A DNA stretch of 64,000 nucleotides from Exiguobacterium sp. TNDT2 (GTDB taxonomy: Bacteria > Bacillota > Bacilli > Exiguobacteriales > Exiguobacteriaceae): contig NZ_QLVE01000023.1 of the NCBI RefSeq assembly GCF_003331145.1, positions 34,545 to 98,544 of the forward strand, given 5' to 3'. Made by a program: the position numbers and the translations under genes. Within the stretch, counting starts at the first letter, position 1, and every line of letters begins with the position of its first letter. The notes under the pieces are model-generated. The model was not told the origin of the DNA. It was given only the letters and a program-made list of their open reading frames with translations, and did no database searches. Shown here in pieces: positions 27,006 to 35,566 of the stretch.

Positions 27006-27857
27006 ATGACCAAAATCGCATGGATTACCGACAGTATGGCCAATTTCTCGAAAGAAGAGGCGGCCCGTCTCGGTGTCGATATCGTCCCAATTCAACTAAT
27101 TGTCGACGGCAGCGGCTACAGTGAGGTCGACTTGTCAATCGAGGACTTGCACCGCTACATGATCGACCAAAAGAAAGAGGCGAAGACGTCACAGCCGATT
27201 TTCGGCGACTTCATCGCTCGCTATGAGCGTTTGAAAGAAGAAGGGTATGACTGCGCCATCGCCGTGCATTGCTCGAACGGCTTGAGCTCGACCGTAAAAA
27301 ACTCGAGCGCGGCGGCTGAGGCGGCCGGCTTCAAAGTGTACACGGTCGACTCGCATGCGGCGCTCGAAGCGCAGCAAGAGCTCGTCCGTCTCGGACTTGC
27401 CGCTGAGGCCGAAGGGAAATCAGCTGAAGAGATTGTCGCCTTGCTCGAGGCGTGGCGCGACAAGAAGAACTTCTTCATGATCATCGGCAACATGGAGACG
27501 ATGCGCCGCGGCGGTCGTGTCTCGTCCGGCGAGATGTTCCTCGCCAACATCTTGAACATCAAACCGATTATCACGCTCGATGAGACCGGGAAAGTCATTC
27601 CTTTCAAAAAAGCGCGGTCGCTCAAGAAAGCGTACGCTGAGATGGTGACCGAGCTCGAACGCCGCCACGCCGCGAACGGGATTCGCAATAACCGCGTCTT
27701 CGTCCAGACGGCACTCGCGCCAGACATGCAATCGGATTTGATTGCGCTCATCCAAGCAAGAATGCCGGATCTTGAAATCGTCAAGACGCGTTTCTGTCCG
27801 TCGATCGCGGTCCACGCCGGTTTTGAGACGGTCGGGATTCTCTGGCTCGACGCATAA
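27006..27857 (+). CDS. DegV family fatty-acid-binding protein
   Basis: 283 residues. DegV/FakB fold: starts KIAWITDSMANFSKEEA, then VDLSIEDLHRYM, SQPIFGDF, SSTVKNSS and the MRRGGRVSSGEMFLANILNIKPI block. Homologues bind a single fatty acid and present it to a kinase (FakA) for phospholipid synthesis. GGAGG is nine bases before ATG 27006, and TATAAT at 26959-26964 is a likely -10. A second DegV paralogue lies at 34617. Followed by a thioredoxin-like gene 20 bases later. Confidence 0.9.
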   Translation: MTKIAWITDSMANFSKEEAARLGVDIVPIQLIVDGSGYSEVDLSIEDLHRYMIDQKKEAKTSQPIFGDFIARYERLKEEGYDCAIAVHCSNGLSSTVKNSSAAAEAAGFKVYTVDSHAALEAQQELVRLGLAAEAEGKSAEEIVALLEAWRDKKNFFMIIGNMETMRRGGRVSSGEMFLANILNIKPIITLDETGKVIPFKKARSLKKAYAEMVTELERRHAANGIRNNRVFVQTALAPDMQSDLIALIQARMPDLEIVKTRFCPSIAVHAGFETVGILWLDA

Positions 27858-27877
27858 CCAGAACAGGAGGGAGTCTG

Positions 27878-28201
27878 ATGGAAGCTGTCACCACACTTTC
27901 GGCGCTACAAGACCGGATTGCGGGCACGGACCAATTGCTCGTCTATGTCTCGCATCCGACCTGCAGTGTCTGCCACTCGCTCAAACCGCAAGTCGAGGCG
28001 ATGCTGACGGAGTTCCCCGATATCGAGGCGGTCGCCATTGATTCGGACGAGGTACCGGAAATCGCCGGCGCCTATTCGATTTTCACCGTCCCGGTCGTCC
28101 TGTTTTTCCTCGGCGGAAGAGAAACGCTTCGCCGGGCCCGGTTCGTGCCAATCGGCGAACTGACGCATCAACTCGAGCGTCTCCAGGAGATGCGCGGCTG
28201 A
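27878..28201 (+). CDS. Thioredoxin family protein (YtpP-like)
   Basis: 107 residues, thioredoxin fold with active site CSVC in HPTCSVCHSLKPQVEAM and the cis-proline in FTVPVVLFF. The motif differs from CGPC of classical thioredoxin and resembles YtpP-type proteins that reduce bacillithiol mixed disulfides. AGGAGGGAG precedes the ATG. Probably co-transcribed with degV and closed by a strong terminator. Confidence 0.88.
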   Translation: MEAVTTLSALQDRIAGTDQLLVYVSHPTCSVCHSLKPQVEAMLTEFPDIEAVAIDSDEVPEIAGAYSIFTVPVVLFFLGGRETLRRARFVPIGELTHQLERLQEMRG

Positions 28202-28229
28202 ATCCACAGACACCGTCTGTGGATTTTTT
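28202..28229 (+). terminator. Terminator
   Basis: ATCCACAGAC pairs perfectly with GTCTGTGGAT, three-base loop, then five T. Confidence 0.9.
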
Positions 28230-28304
28230 GGTTGTTTGCGCCTTAGACAGGGAATCGGGAAAGTAGTTGCGTCACTTTTTTGAATGAAGAAATGAGGAAG
28301 CACT

Positions 28305-29219
28305 ATGGACATCATTCGCCACTCCGAATGGGCGGACACGAAGCTCACGCTCCATCTCGTGTCGCAAATTCTCGGGAAAATCAAACTCGGGCTCGCCCCG
28401 CAAGAACCACAGTGGGCCCACGTCACGTTGCCGCTCACCGTGACCGGATTTTCGACCGGTCCGCTTTGGAGCGGGGGGACGCTGTTCGAAATCGACGTTG
28501 ATGTCGCGGCTGGAATCATCACGGTGCAAGTCGAGTCCAATCGAACGATGTTTCCGCTTGAGGACGGAAAATCGCTCAAAACGTATTACACAGAAATTCT
28601 CGGTACGCTTCAAGCGTCTGGCATCCATCTTATCCTCAATCCGAAGACGCAGGAGATGCGAGAACTTCGCTACTTGGACCGGGATGAGGCGTCGCTCGCT
28701 TACGATGCCGATGCCGCGCTGAAAGGAGTGCGCCTGTTCCAATACGCTGCGCGGGAACAAGCGACGTTCCTCGCCCCGCTCCGATGCCGAAAAGTGAAAC
28801 CTGCCTTATTTTGGGGCACGTTCGACGTCTCGTCCATCATCATCTACGGGAAGTCCGAGCCGTTCCTGGAAGACAAACTGATCGAGAAGGCGGCGTTCGA
28901 CGAGCACATGATCGAGTTCGGCTTTTGGCTCGGGGATGCATCCGTCGACGTGCCGATGTTCTTTATCTTGCCGTATCCGTTCCAATACACTGAGCTCGCC
29001 TCGGAGCGGATTCAACCTGCGGACGCCTACTACGACGCCAAGATGAGCGAATGTTTCTTGTCGCTTGGGCACGTGACGCCAGGTGATGTCCAAGTGTTCT
29101 TCCGAACGTCGTTCGATCTGTTGAGTGAGCAGCTCAGATGGGAAGGATGCGCGCACTATTTCTTGTCGCTTAATATGCCGCCGCAAGCAAAACAAGAGCC
29201 CGCAGAAGAAAGTCTGTGA
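28305..29219 (+). CDS. DUF5996 family protein
   Basis: 304 residues, soluble. The layout fits DUF5996: an early TLHLVSQILGKIKLGLAP, then PQWAHVTLPLTVTGFSTGPL, FEIDVDVAAGIITVQ, and in the second half VSSIIIYGKSEPF, HEMIEFGFW-like and a Tyr/Pro-rich PAFFILPYPFQY-like segment. No catalytic motif is known for the family. It stands alone and is convergent with the AlbA_2 gene; its terminator hairpin begins inside its last codons. Confidence 0.82.
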   Translation: MDIIRHSEWADTKLTLHLVSQILGKIKLGLAPQEPQWAHVTLPLTVTGFSTGPLWSGGTLFEIDVDVAAGIITVQVESNRTMFPLEDGKSLKTYYTEILGTLQASGIHLILNPKTQEMRELRYLDRDEASLAYDADAALKGVRLFQYAAREQATFLAPLRCRKVKPALFWGTFDVSSIIIYGKSEPFLEDKLIEKAAFDEHMIEFGFWLGDASVDVPMFFILPYPFQYTELASERIQPADAYYDAKMSECFLSLGHVTPGDVQVFFRTSFDLLSEQLRWEGCAHYFLSLNMPPQAKQEPAEESL

Positions 29220-29230
29220 GCTCTTGTTTA
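29191..29230. terminator. Convergent terminator overlapping coding ends
   Basis: AACAAGAGC (29191-29199) pairs with GCTCTTGTT (29220-29228) across a 20-base loop. The arms overlap the end of the DUF5996 gene and the stop of the AlbA_2 gene. Confidence 0.55.
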
Positions 29231-30502
29231 GTTTAACGTACGGTAGCGCGTCGTTGGCCCGTTTCCGACACGAATCACTTTTCGTTCGGCAATCAACTGT
29301 TCGATCAGTTTTCGGACGGTCCCTTTGCTTTTATTCAAATAGGCTTCGAGTTCTCTTGTCGTGAATTCGGACTGTTGACTAAGCCATTGTTCGAGTTTGT
29401 TTTCGTCAGAGTCAGGTGTCGTTAGCTGTTGTTTAGGCAACGTCACGACAAAGGCGTTCGGACTCGTAGTCCAGAATGGTCGTTCGAGACTTTCTTTGTA
29501 GCTTTCTTTGATTCGTTGTAACCCGGTACCGTAACTTTCAATCCATTTCAGACGATACAATACATTGGCCAGCCTTGAATTACGACTCTGAGAAATGCCT
29601 AAATTGATATCCTCAATCGTTAAGCCCTTTACAAGTCCACCCACCGAGACAATTTCGATTCGGTTTTGGAATAAATGAATCAAGGCGCTACCGCTAAAAT
29701 TATAATCGCGATGTGTAACGGCGTTTACAAGAGCTTCTCGCAAAGCAGGACTAGGATAACTTTCGGTCTCGATCCGTTTTAGACCGACGAAGCGTGCTGA
29801 CGTGGCATTGTTCAGACTAAGGTATTCATAGACCGATTCGACTTGTGCGAGAATGGAGCCGCTAAATTCTTTACGATCTTGAAATTCAAGCTTGTCGTTC
29901 CCTAAATAGCGGGCGCATTTGATTGAGTGTTCGCATTGGTCAGAAAGAAGGAGACCTAAATTTGTGTAATAGCCATCATCTGTCATCAGGCCAAGTGTAC
30001 GTTGTTGCTCGACACCAAACTTGATGTTCGTTTGAGCAAAAAAGTGAGAAGCTTCCTCGAAAGTCAGTTCCTGTTTCAAACTACGCATCGTTTCAAAGTT
30101 CGTCCCATCTGATTCGATAATCATTTGACGAATATTTTCTTCCGATGCATTTGTGACAGACGTACCGTACCGAATGAAAACACCCGACGATTTCATGCCT
30201 TTTCTCTTCAGATGATAAGGGCGTCTCGTTCCGCGGGCCACAGTTATTTTTATGACCTCTTTTTTGTCGAGCTCAATCACTTCTAAATATAAATGGACTA
30301 GAATATTTGGTTGAATGTTATCATGTAGCTTGTTTGATACTGCTTCGAGTTGTTTACGTGCGTTAGGGACACCGAGGACGGTACCATCATCTTCTATACC
30401 GATATAAAGAACACCACCTTGCGTGTTGGCGAACGCAATCACTTCGTGAACGACAGCGTCTGTAAGTTCTCGCTTGAACTCAACCGTAGGCGACTCTTTC
30501 AT
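29228..30502 (-). CDS. AlbA_2 (Schlafen-type) ATP-binding regulator with C-terminal HTH
   Basis: 424 residues. N-terminal AlbA_2 domain: ESPTVEFKRELTDAVVHEVI, FANTQGGVLYIGIEDDGTV. The middle region has the helicase-like/ATPase block NFSGSALIHLFQNRIEIVSVG and ALREALVNAVTHRDYN. A winged helix ends the protein (TTRELEAYLNKSKGTVRKLIEQ). Proteins of this layout are annotated as transcriptional regulators or occur in defence-related contexts. The gene is more AT-rich than its neighbours, suggesting acquisition. AGAGGTG is six bases before ATG 30502. Direct repeats upstream suggest autoregulation. Confidence 0.85.
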   Translation of the reverse strand: MKESPTVEFKRELTDAVVHEVIAFANTQGGVLYIGIEDDGTVLGVPNARKQLEAVSNKLHDNIQPNILVHLYLEVIELDKKEVIKITVARGTRRPYHLKRKGMKSSGVFIRYGTSVTNASEENIRQMIIESDGTNFETMRSLKQELTFEEASHFFAQTNIKFGVEQQRTLGLMTDDGYYTNLGLLLSDQCEHSIKCARYLGNDKLEFQDRKEFSGSILAQVESVYEYLSLNNATSARFVGLKRIETESYPSPALREALVNAVTHRDYNFSGSALIHLFQNRIEIVSVGGLVKGLTIEDINLGISQSRNSRLANVLYRLKWIESYGTGLQRIKESYKESLERPFWTTSPNAFVVTLPKQQLTTPDSDENKLEQWLSQQSEFTTRELEAYLNKSKGTVRKLIEQLIAERKVIRVGNGPTTRYRTLN

Positions 30503-30536
30503 GTGATGCACCTCTAATCTATTATTTGTATAGATA

Positions 30537-30560
30537 AATTATAATCGATTATAATCGATT
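30537..30560 (-). promoter_or_regulatory. Repeated AATCGATT boxes in the AlbA_2 gene promoter
   Basis: The palindrome AATCGATT occurs at 30543-30550 and 30553-30560, exactly ten bases (one helical turn) apart, interleaved with TATAAT-type -10 sequences. A third copy at 30570 belongs to the neighbouring terminator. Placement fits an operator. Confidence 0.5.
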
Positions 30561-30563
30561 AAT

Positions 30564-30598
30564 CAAAAAAATCGATTTGGACGGGAGTCCGAATCGAT
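30564..30598 (-). terminator. Terminator of the DUF4261-like gene
   Basis: Reverse strand: ATCGATTCGGAC pairs with GTCCAAATCGAT (one mismatch) and is followed by seven T. Confidence 0.85.
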
Positions 30599-30606
30599 CA
30601 CTATGT

Positions 30607-31335
30607 TCAACCTTCAGTTGTCTGTGGGACAAGGTAAATCAAACCGAACGGGTTATGGAGCAAGTTGTCGATCGACGTCCGCTCGTCTTCACCCATCTCG
30701 ACCGTGAACGTCTTGCCGTCCTCGAACGTGAAGCTGTCTCCGTCTCCGAACATCGAGCCACCCGAGATGAGGTGGAAGTTGAACGAGTGGACGACGTGAA
30801 TCGCGTCTTCGATTTCGAGTGTGGCCGGTACGGCGACGTCGGCATGACCGAACGCTTTCATGCCCCACGAGACGTAGGCGTCTTCTTCTTCCGTGATGGC
30901 CGTCAAGAGCGAGTAGTCGAGAGCGAGGTCTTCTTCTTTCGACTCCTGCCACTCGTCTTTCGAATAGGCGACACCGGCCGTTTCGACCATGACGCCGAGT
31001 CCGCCGGCGTTCAAGATGGCGTTGGCTGCACGGCGCGCCGCCGCGATGTCTGACACGTCATTGACGTCGACGATCAAATAGACGATGTGCGTATGGCGGG
31101 CAAGCCCTTTCGCGATTTTCGGCGTGAAACCGCTCGAGCTGGCATGAATCATCGCTTCGGCGAGCGCCGGGTCGCGCTCGATGACTTCGACCGTGAACGC
31201 TTTCCCGGTCTCGTCTTCTAACAGTAACAGGCCGGCCATCGTGTAGCCTTCGCTATGTAAACTGATTTGTTCGCTGACTGCCTCGGCCGATGACCAGTTT
31301 CCTGGGATGGCGAGCAACACTTGTGTACGGTTCAT
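30607..31335 (-). CDS. DUF4261-like hypothetical protein
   Basis: 242 residues. The central part AANAILNAGGLGVMVETAGV-AYSKDEW and the following YVSWGMKAFGHADVAVP resemble the DUF4261 fold, then EDAIHVVHSFNFHLISGGSM. Soluble, acidic; no function known for the family. ATG 31335 is nine bases after AGAGG; two earlier in-frame Met codons lack spacing. It follows the ABC permease gene after a weak hairpin. Confidence 0.65.
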   Translation of the reverse strand: MNRTQVLLAIPGNWSSAEAVSEQISLHSEGYTMAGLLLLEDETGKAFTVEVIERDPALAEAMIHASSSGFTPKIAKGLARHTHIVYLIVDVNDVSDIAAARRAANAILNAGGLGVMVETAGVAYSKDEWQESKEEDLALDYSLLTAITEEEDAYVSWGMKAFGHADVAVPATLEIEDAIHVVHSFNFHLISGGSMFGDGDSFTFEDGKTFTVEMGEDERTSIDNLLHNPFGLIYLVPQTTEG

Positions 31336-31366
31336 AAGAATCATCCTCTTCTTCAAATAATCAGGC

Positions 31367-31387
31367 CCCTCACAGGGAGAGGCCCGG
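31367..31387 (-). terminator. Weak hairpin after the FtsX-type permease gene
   Basis: Reverse strand GGCCTCTC pairs with GAGGGGCC with one mismatch; the downstream tract is only moderately T-rich. Confidence 0.45.
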
Positions 31388-31421
31388 TCTCTTCTCTTAT
31401 TATGCCCTATTTGGCGAAAAA

Positions 31422-33743
31422 TTATTCTTGATACGTCTTCAAGACTTCTTGGAGCGGGATTTGATCGATTTTACGGCGGCTGATGAACGTGCTTGTGAAG
31501 AAGAGGAGCGTCACCGCACCGAGCGTGTATAACACGTATACCCACTCGAATTCGAGCGGCAGGACGAGGCCATAGTCTTCCGCGAACACGACGATGATGA
31601 CCCGCAAAATGATGAGGGCGATCGGGATGCTGAGCAGTGCCGACACGAGCCCATAGATGAAGTAGCTATTGAGAATCATCGACCGGACCTCGCTCCGGTC
31701 ATAGCCCATCACTTTCAAGAGTGAGATGACATAATAGTTTTTCTCGACCGTGAGCGCGATCAAGACGAACAGGATGCTGAAGGCGATCAACGCAGAGCCG
31801 CCGATCATGACGTTCATCATCAAGTTCATGTATTCGTTGATGGACTGGGTCTGCTCGATCAGTCCGCTTCGGGAGATGACCGTCGGATAGTACGTCTCAT
31901 CCGGCCGTTCGGTCGCATAAATCCCGTTGAACAAGTCACGTGTCGTCCCGCCCGACAATTGTTCGCTGAGCGTCGCCCGAGGCAGATAGACGACGTCGCC
32001 CGCGTACTCGTCGGCGATGCCGCGGATTTTGTACGACAACGTCTCATTGTCGAGTTCGATGTCAATCGTGTCCCCGGCCTCAAGGCCGAGCTTCAAGGCG
32101 AGCGAGGCGTTCACGATGACCTCGTCTGAGGCGGGCGTCAAGTTATCTCCGTCCGCGTTGGTGAGACGATAGAGCGTATTCGTCTCATCAAGCCCTTTCA
32201 ACGTGACGAGCTTGTCTTCGACGAAGGCGAACGGGTAAGTGAGGAACGGCTCTTGTCCGTCACGAAGCGCGGGTTGCGTCGTCGTGTACGCCTCATATTC
32301 ATAGTCGGCCTCATTCAACTCGCCGACCGTCATCTGGTCGACGGCCCCGTTCATCATCAAGGCGAAGACGATGAGGAGCGTCGAGAACAGGATGCCGAAA
32401 AAGAAGATGATGAAACTGCCCGTGCTTTTGACGGCATATAAATATTTGAATTTCGTCTTGCCGCGCGCGTTCCGGAGCAGACGGCTGACGATGCGGCTCA
32501 GCCGGTTCAGCGAGACGTTGTCTCGAGGCGACAGCAAGGCGAGGGCGCTCTCGCCCATGATTTTATAAATGACGGACCCGGCGACGAGCGCGAAGAATAG
32601 GAGCGGGGCGAAGACGGCCGTGAGAAACACGAGCGGGCTCTGGGCGATGGTAATCGACGGCAACAGATAAAAATCGAGATACAGATTTTTGAGCGGCTCG
32701 GCGAAGTAGAGACCGAGGAAATAACCGATGATAAGCATGAGCGTCGCGAACAGCAAGATGAAAATCAGATACGGGAGCGCGATTTGCCGGCGGTTGTAGC
32801 CAATCGCTTTCAAGAGGCCGATTTGCCCGCGTTCGGCCTCGAGCATGTTCGAGATTAAAATGGCGACGATGATGACGGCGATTGAGACGATGAACAGGCT
32901 CAAGCCGAGCGCCATCGCCTTACCGGACGAAATCTCGCTATAGATGGCGCCGCTGCGCATGATGTTCTCCGTCTCCATGACCGAGATGACGAACGGGAGC
33001 TCGATGTCCGTCACGACCGTCCCGTCGCTGACACCGGCGAGCCGGAACGACTCCGTTCCAACGACCTCGTCGTAGGCGGCGTCCGTCATCAAAAGGAGCG
33101 TCTGCGTGCCGGGGTCCAAGTTGAAGAAGTTCTCATCAAACAGCGGGAGCGTGTAGTCCGGGAACAAGACGAACCCACTCACCGTGAACGGCGTGCCAAG
33201 GTCAATCGTGTCACCAATCTCAATTTCGTTCTTCTCCGCGTATTTCGCATTGATGGCGACCTCGTCGTCGCGCTCGGGCCGCTTGCCCGCCTCGAGATAG
33301 GACGTGTTGATCGTGTCCGCTTCTTTTAAGACGAGCCCGCGGTGTTCGCTCGAGCCGAACGGATAATTGAACAGTTTTGAGGCGCGCAGCTCAAGCGTCG
33401 CATCTTCCATCTCGCCCTCGACGGCGTCGATGCGGGCCGCGATCAAGTCATCGAACGCCGCCTCATCGACTTGTCTCAACTCCGAGAGCGTATAGCGGCC
33501 AGAAGCGACGAAATCTGCCAACTCTGGCAGTGCCGCCTCTTCTTCCGTGACCCGGTTCAGCATCTCGACGGCGAAGTCTTCTTGGTTCGAGGAGGCGAGG
33601 TACTCCTCGGTCGGTACTTCGATGCCGCTGATGCCGTAAAACATCATCGTGTACGTGAGCGAGCTCATGACGATGATGACGGCGATGGCGAGGAGTTGCA
33701 TCCACTTCCCAGCGAGTGTCTTCCATACATTTTTATACAGCAT
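31422..33743 (-). CDS. ABC transporter permease, FtsX/MacB type
   Basis: 773 residues. N-terminal helix (WMQLLAIAVIIVMSSLTYTM), a large external domain (about 50-270), three helices (about 285-400), a fourth near 445-465 starting a second external domain, and three C-terminal helices with VMGYDRSEVRSMILN. This is a fused pair of FtsX units, as in Firmicute exporters and peptide-sensing or lipoprotein-handling systems. Start ATG 33743 has GGGGTG six bases before it; a longer TTG reading would overlap the ATPase. Operon with the ATPase upstream. Substrate unknown. Confidence 0.88.
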   Translation of the reverse strand: MLYKNVWKTLAGKWMQLLAIAVIIVMSSLTYTMMFYGISGIEVPTEEYLASSNQEDFAVEMLNRVTEEEAALPELADFVASGRYTLSELRQVDEAAFDDLIAARIDAVEGEMEDATLELRASKLFNYPFGSSEHRGLVLKEADTINTSYLEAGKRPERDDEVAINAKYAEKNEIEIGDTIDLGTPFTVSGFVLFPDYTLPLFDENFFNLDPGTQTLLLMTDAAYDEVVGTESFRLAGVSDGTVVTDIELPFVISVMETENIMRSGAIYSEISSGKAMALGLSLFIVSIAVIIVAILISNMLEAERGQIGLLKAIGYNRRQIALPYLIFILLFATLMLIIGYFLGLYFAEPLKNLYLDFYLLPSITIAQSPLVFLTAVFAPLLFFALVAGSVIYKIMGESALALLSPRDNVSLNRLSRIVSRLLRNARGKTKFKYLYAVKSTGSFIIFFFGILFSTLLIVFALMMNGAVDQMTVGELNEADYEYEAYTTTQPALRDGQEPFLTYPFAFVEDKLVTLKGLDETNTLYRLTNADGDNLTPASDEVIVNASLALKLGLEAGDTIDIELDNETLSYKIRGIADEYAGDVVYLPRATLSEQLSGGTTRDLFNGIYATERPDETYYPTVISRSGLIEQTQSINEYMNLMMNVMIGGSALIAFSILFVLIALTVEKNYYVISLLKVMGYDRSEVRSMILNSYFIYGLVSALLSIPIALIILRVIIVVFAEDYGLVLPLEFEWVYVLYTLGAVTLLFFTSTFISRRKIDQIPLQEVLKTYQE

Positions 33744-33748
33744 CTGTC

Positions 33749-34447
33749 TCACCCCCAATGGATGTCGCGAGCGGCTTTTCGGCTCGGGTTATGTGTGTAT
33801 TCGACAATCCGTCCCGAGTTCATCTTGATGACGTCGTCGGCCATCTCGCTGATGCCCGTGTTGTGCGTGATGACGACGACCGTCTTGTTGTATGTCTCGT
33901 TCAAGCGCTCGAGCAGTTCGAGCACGCGTTTTGAATTGTCTTCATCGAGCGACCCCGTCGGTTCGTCACAAAAGAGAATGGACGGATTTTTGGCGAGACT
34001 TCGGGCGATGGAGACACGTTGTTGCTCGCCGCCTGACAGTTGGTACGGATACTTGTCACGGGCGGCCGCTAGCCCGACCTGGTCTAACAACTCTTCGATG
34101 GGGAGCGGGTCGGTGGATAGATCGGCGCCGATTTGAACGTTCTCGTAGACGGTCAAATTTTGGAGCAGATTATATTGTTGAAAGATGAAGCCGAGATGAT
34201 TGCGTCGAAACGCTGTCATCTGTTCAGACGATAAGTCCGTCAAGACGGTGTCACCGAACGTGATTGTTCCGGACGTCACCGTGTCGAGGCCGCTGATGAC
34301 GTTCAACAGCGTGCTCTTACCGCTCCCACTCGGACCGAGAATGACGACGAAAGCCCCGTCGTTGATCGTCAACTCGATGTCTCTCAGCGCCGCAGTCTCA
34401 ATCGCCCCGGTCTTGTAGACTTTACTGACGTGCTCGATATGAATCAT
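33749..34447 (-). CDS. ABC transporter ATP-binding protein, MacB/LolD type
   Basis: 232 residues with Walker A GPSGSGKST, Q-loop FIFQQYNLL, signature LSGGEQQRVSIARSL, Walker B ILFCDEPTGSLD and ITHN. This is the MacB/LolD/FtsE subclass that pairs with FtsX-type permeases such as the next gene, whose start follows six bases after this stop. AAAGGAGG is seven bases from ATG 34447. No two-component system lies beside it in this window. Confidence 0.93.
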   Translation of the reverse strand: MIHIEHVSKVYKTGAIETAALRDIELTINDGAFVVILGPSGSGKSTLLNVISGLDTVTSGTITFGDTVLTDLSSEQMTAFRRNHLGFIFQQYNLLQNLTVYENVQIGADLSTDPLPIEELLDQVGLAAARDKYPYQLSGGEQQRVSIARSLAKNPSILFCDEPTGSLDEDNSKRVLELLERLNETYNKTVVVITHNTGISEMADDVIKMNSGRIVEYTHNPSRKAARDIHWG

Positions 34448-34616
34448 GTGGATTCCTCCTTTGTCCGTGCTATCTTTTACCCGTTTCAAACAAGATGTGG
34501 ACGGGAATATGTGAAACTTCAAGGGAAGTTCGGATTTGAAAAAATAGTGAAACCGCTTGGATTGTGATAAAATAATATTACCAGGTACTAACATTGATTG
34601 AAGGAGAGGCCACATC

Positions 34617-35447
34617 ATGAAAATTGCTTACATTACGGACAGCACGATTGTCCTTCCAGACTCGATTCAGCAACATCCGGACATCCACATCGTCCCGCTC
34701 TACGTCGTCAAAGGGGACGAGCCATATAAAGACGGCGTCGAGGTCAATGCGGAGACCGTGTATGAATGGATCGATGCCGGTGAGCGCGTCTCTACGAGCC
34801 AACCGGCCATCGGCGACTTCGTCACCTTGTATGAAGAATTGAAACAAGAATACGACATGGGCATCGCCATCCACTTGTCATCTGACTTGAGTGGCACGTA
34901 TTCAGCATCCGTCCAAGGTGCGGAAATCGCCGAGTTCAAACTGCGGGCCATCGATTCCCGGGCTGGCATCTATACGATGGGGCTATTGCTCGAGGAGTTG
35001 ATTGAACGCGTCGAACGCGGAGACGCGCTCGACGATGTCGAGGTGTATATGAAAGAGCGCGTCGAGGACGTCCGCATCGAGTTGACGATTCAAAACTTGA
35101 CGCAAATGCAAAAAGGCGGGCGCATCTCGAAATCAAAAGCGCTCATCGGCAACATGTTGCAGTTAAAGCCGGTGCTTCGTTTCGAAGACGGCCTGATCGT
35201 CCCGTATCAGACGGTCCGGACGTATAAGAAGGCACAAGCTCATTTGTTCGAAGCGCTCCGTGAAGCCATCGCCTCGGGTGAGTGCAAAGACGTCTCCATC
35301 TTCCATGGGAACGTTCCGGAGCTTGCCGAATCGTGGAAACGGGAGCTCGGTGACGATATTCAGATTCGGGTCGACACGCTTGCACCGCTCCTTGGGGCGC
35401 ATACGGGATCGGGTTCGATCGGCATCTCGTTCTTGAAAGCAAAATGA
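34617..35447 (+). CDS. DegV family fatty-acid-binding protein (second copy)
   Basis: 276 residues. MKIAYITDSTIVLPDSI, STSQPAIGDF, LSGTYSASV and MQKGGRISKSKALIGNMLQLKPVL are the DegV blocks. It aligns loosely with the copy at 27006, so the strain has at least two paralogues; FakB paralogues differ in preferred acyl chain. GAAGGAGAG precedes the ATG. Monocistronic between a divergent ABC operon and a strong terminator. Confidence 0.92.
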   Translation: MKIAYITDSTIVLPDSIQQHPDIHIVPLYVVKGDEPYKDGVEVNAETVYEWIDAGERVSTSQPAIGDFVTLYEELKQEYDMGIAIHLSSDLSGTYSASVQGAEIAEFKLRAIDSRAGIYTMGLLLEELIERVERGDALDDVEVYMKERVEDVRIELTIQNLTQMQKGGRISKSKALIGNMLQLKPVLRFEDGLIVPYQTVRTYKKAQAHLFEALREAIASGECKDVSIFHGNVPELAESWKRELGDDIQIRVDTLAPLLGAHTGSGSIGISFLKAK

Positions 35448-35455
35448 TGGGCGGG

Positions 35456-35480
35456 CCGTGACTCATGTCACGGTTTTTTT
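35456..35480 (+). terminator. Terminator
   Basis: CCGTGAC pairs with GTCACGG, four-base loop, then seven T. Confidence 0.88.
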
Positions 35481-35566
35481 ATTGTCACAACTTTCAAACC
35501 ACGACTGGAATCTTTCACCAAAACCCTTCATACTATGTAGGAATGATCATGAAAAGGGGGGAGACG

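Noticed and set aside
30537..30577. Repeated AATCGATT considered as a short CRISPR or tandem array
   Set aside because: Only two evenly spaced 8-bp copies, no spacers and no cas genes; better explained as operator boxes plus a terminator arm.
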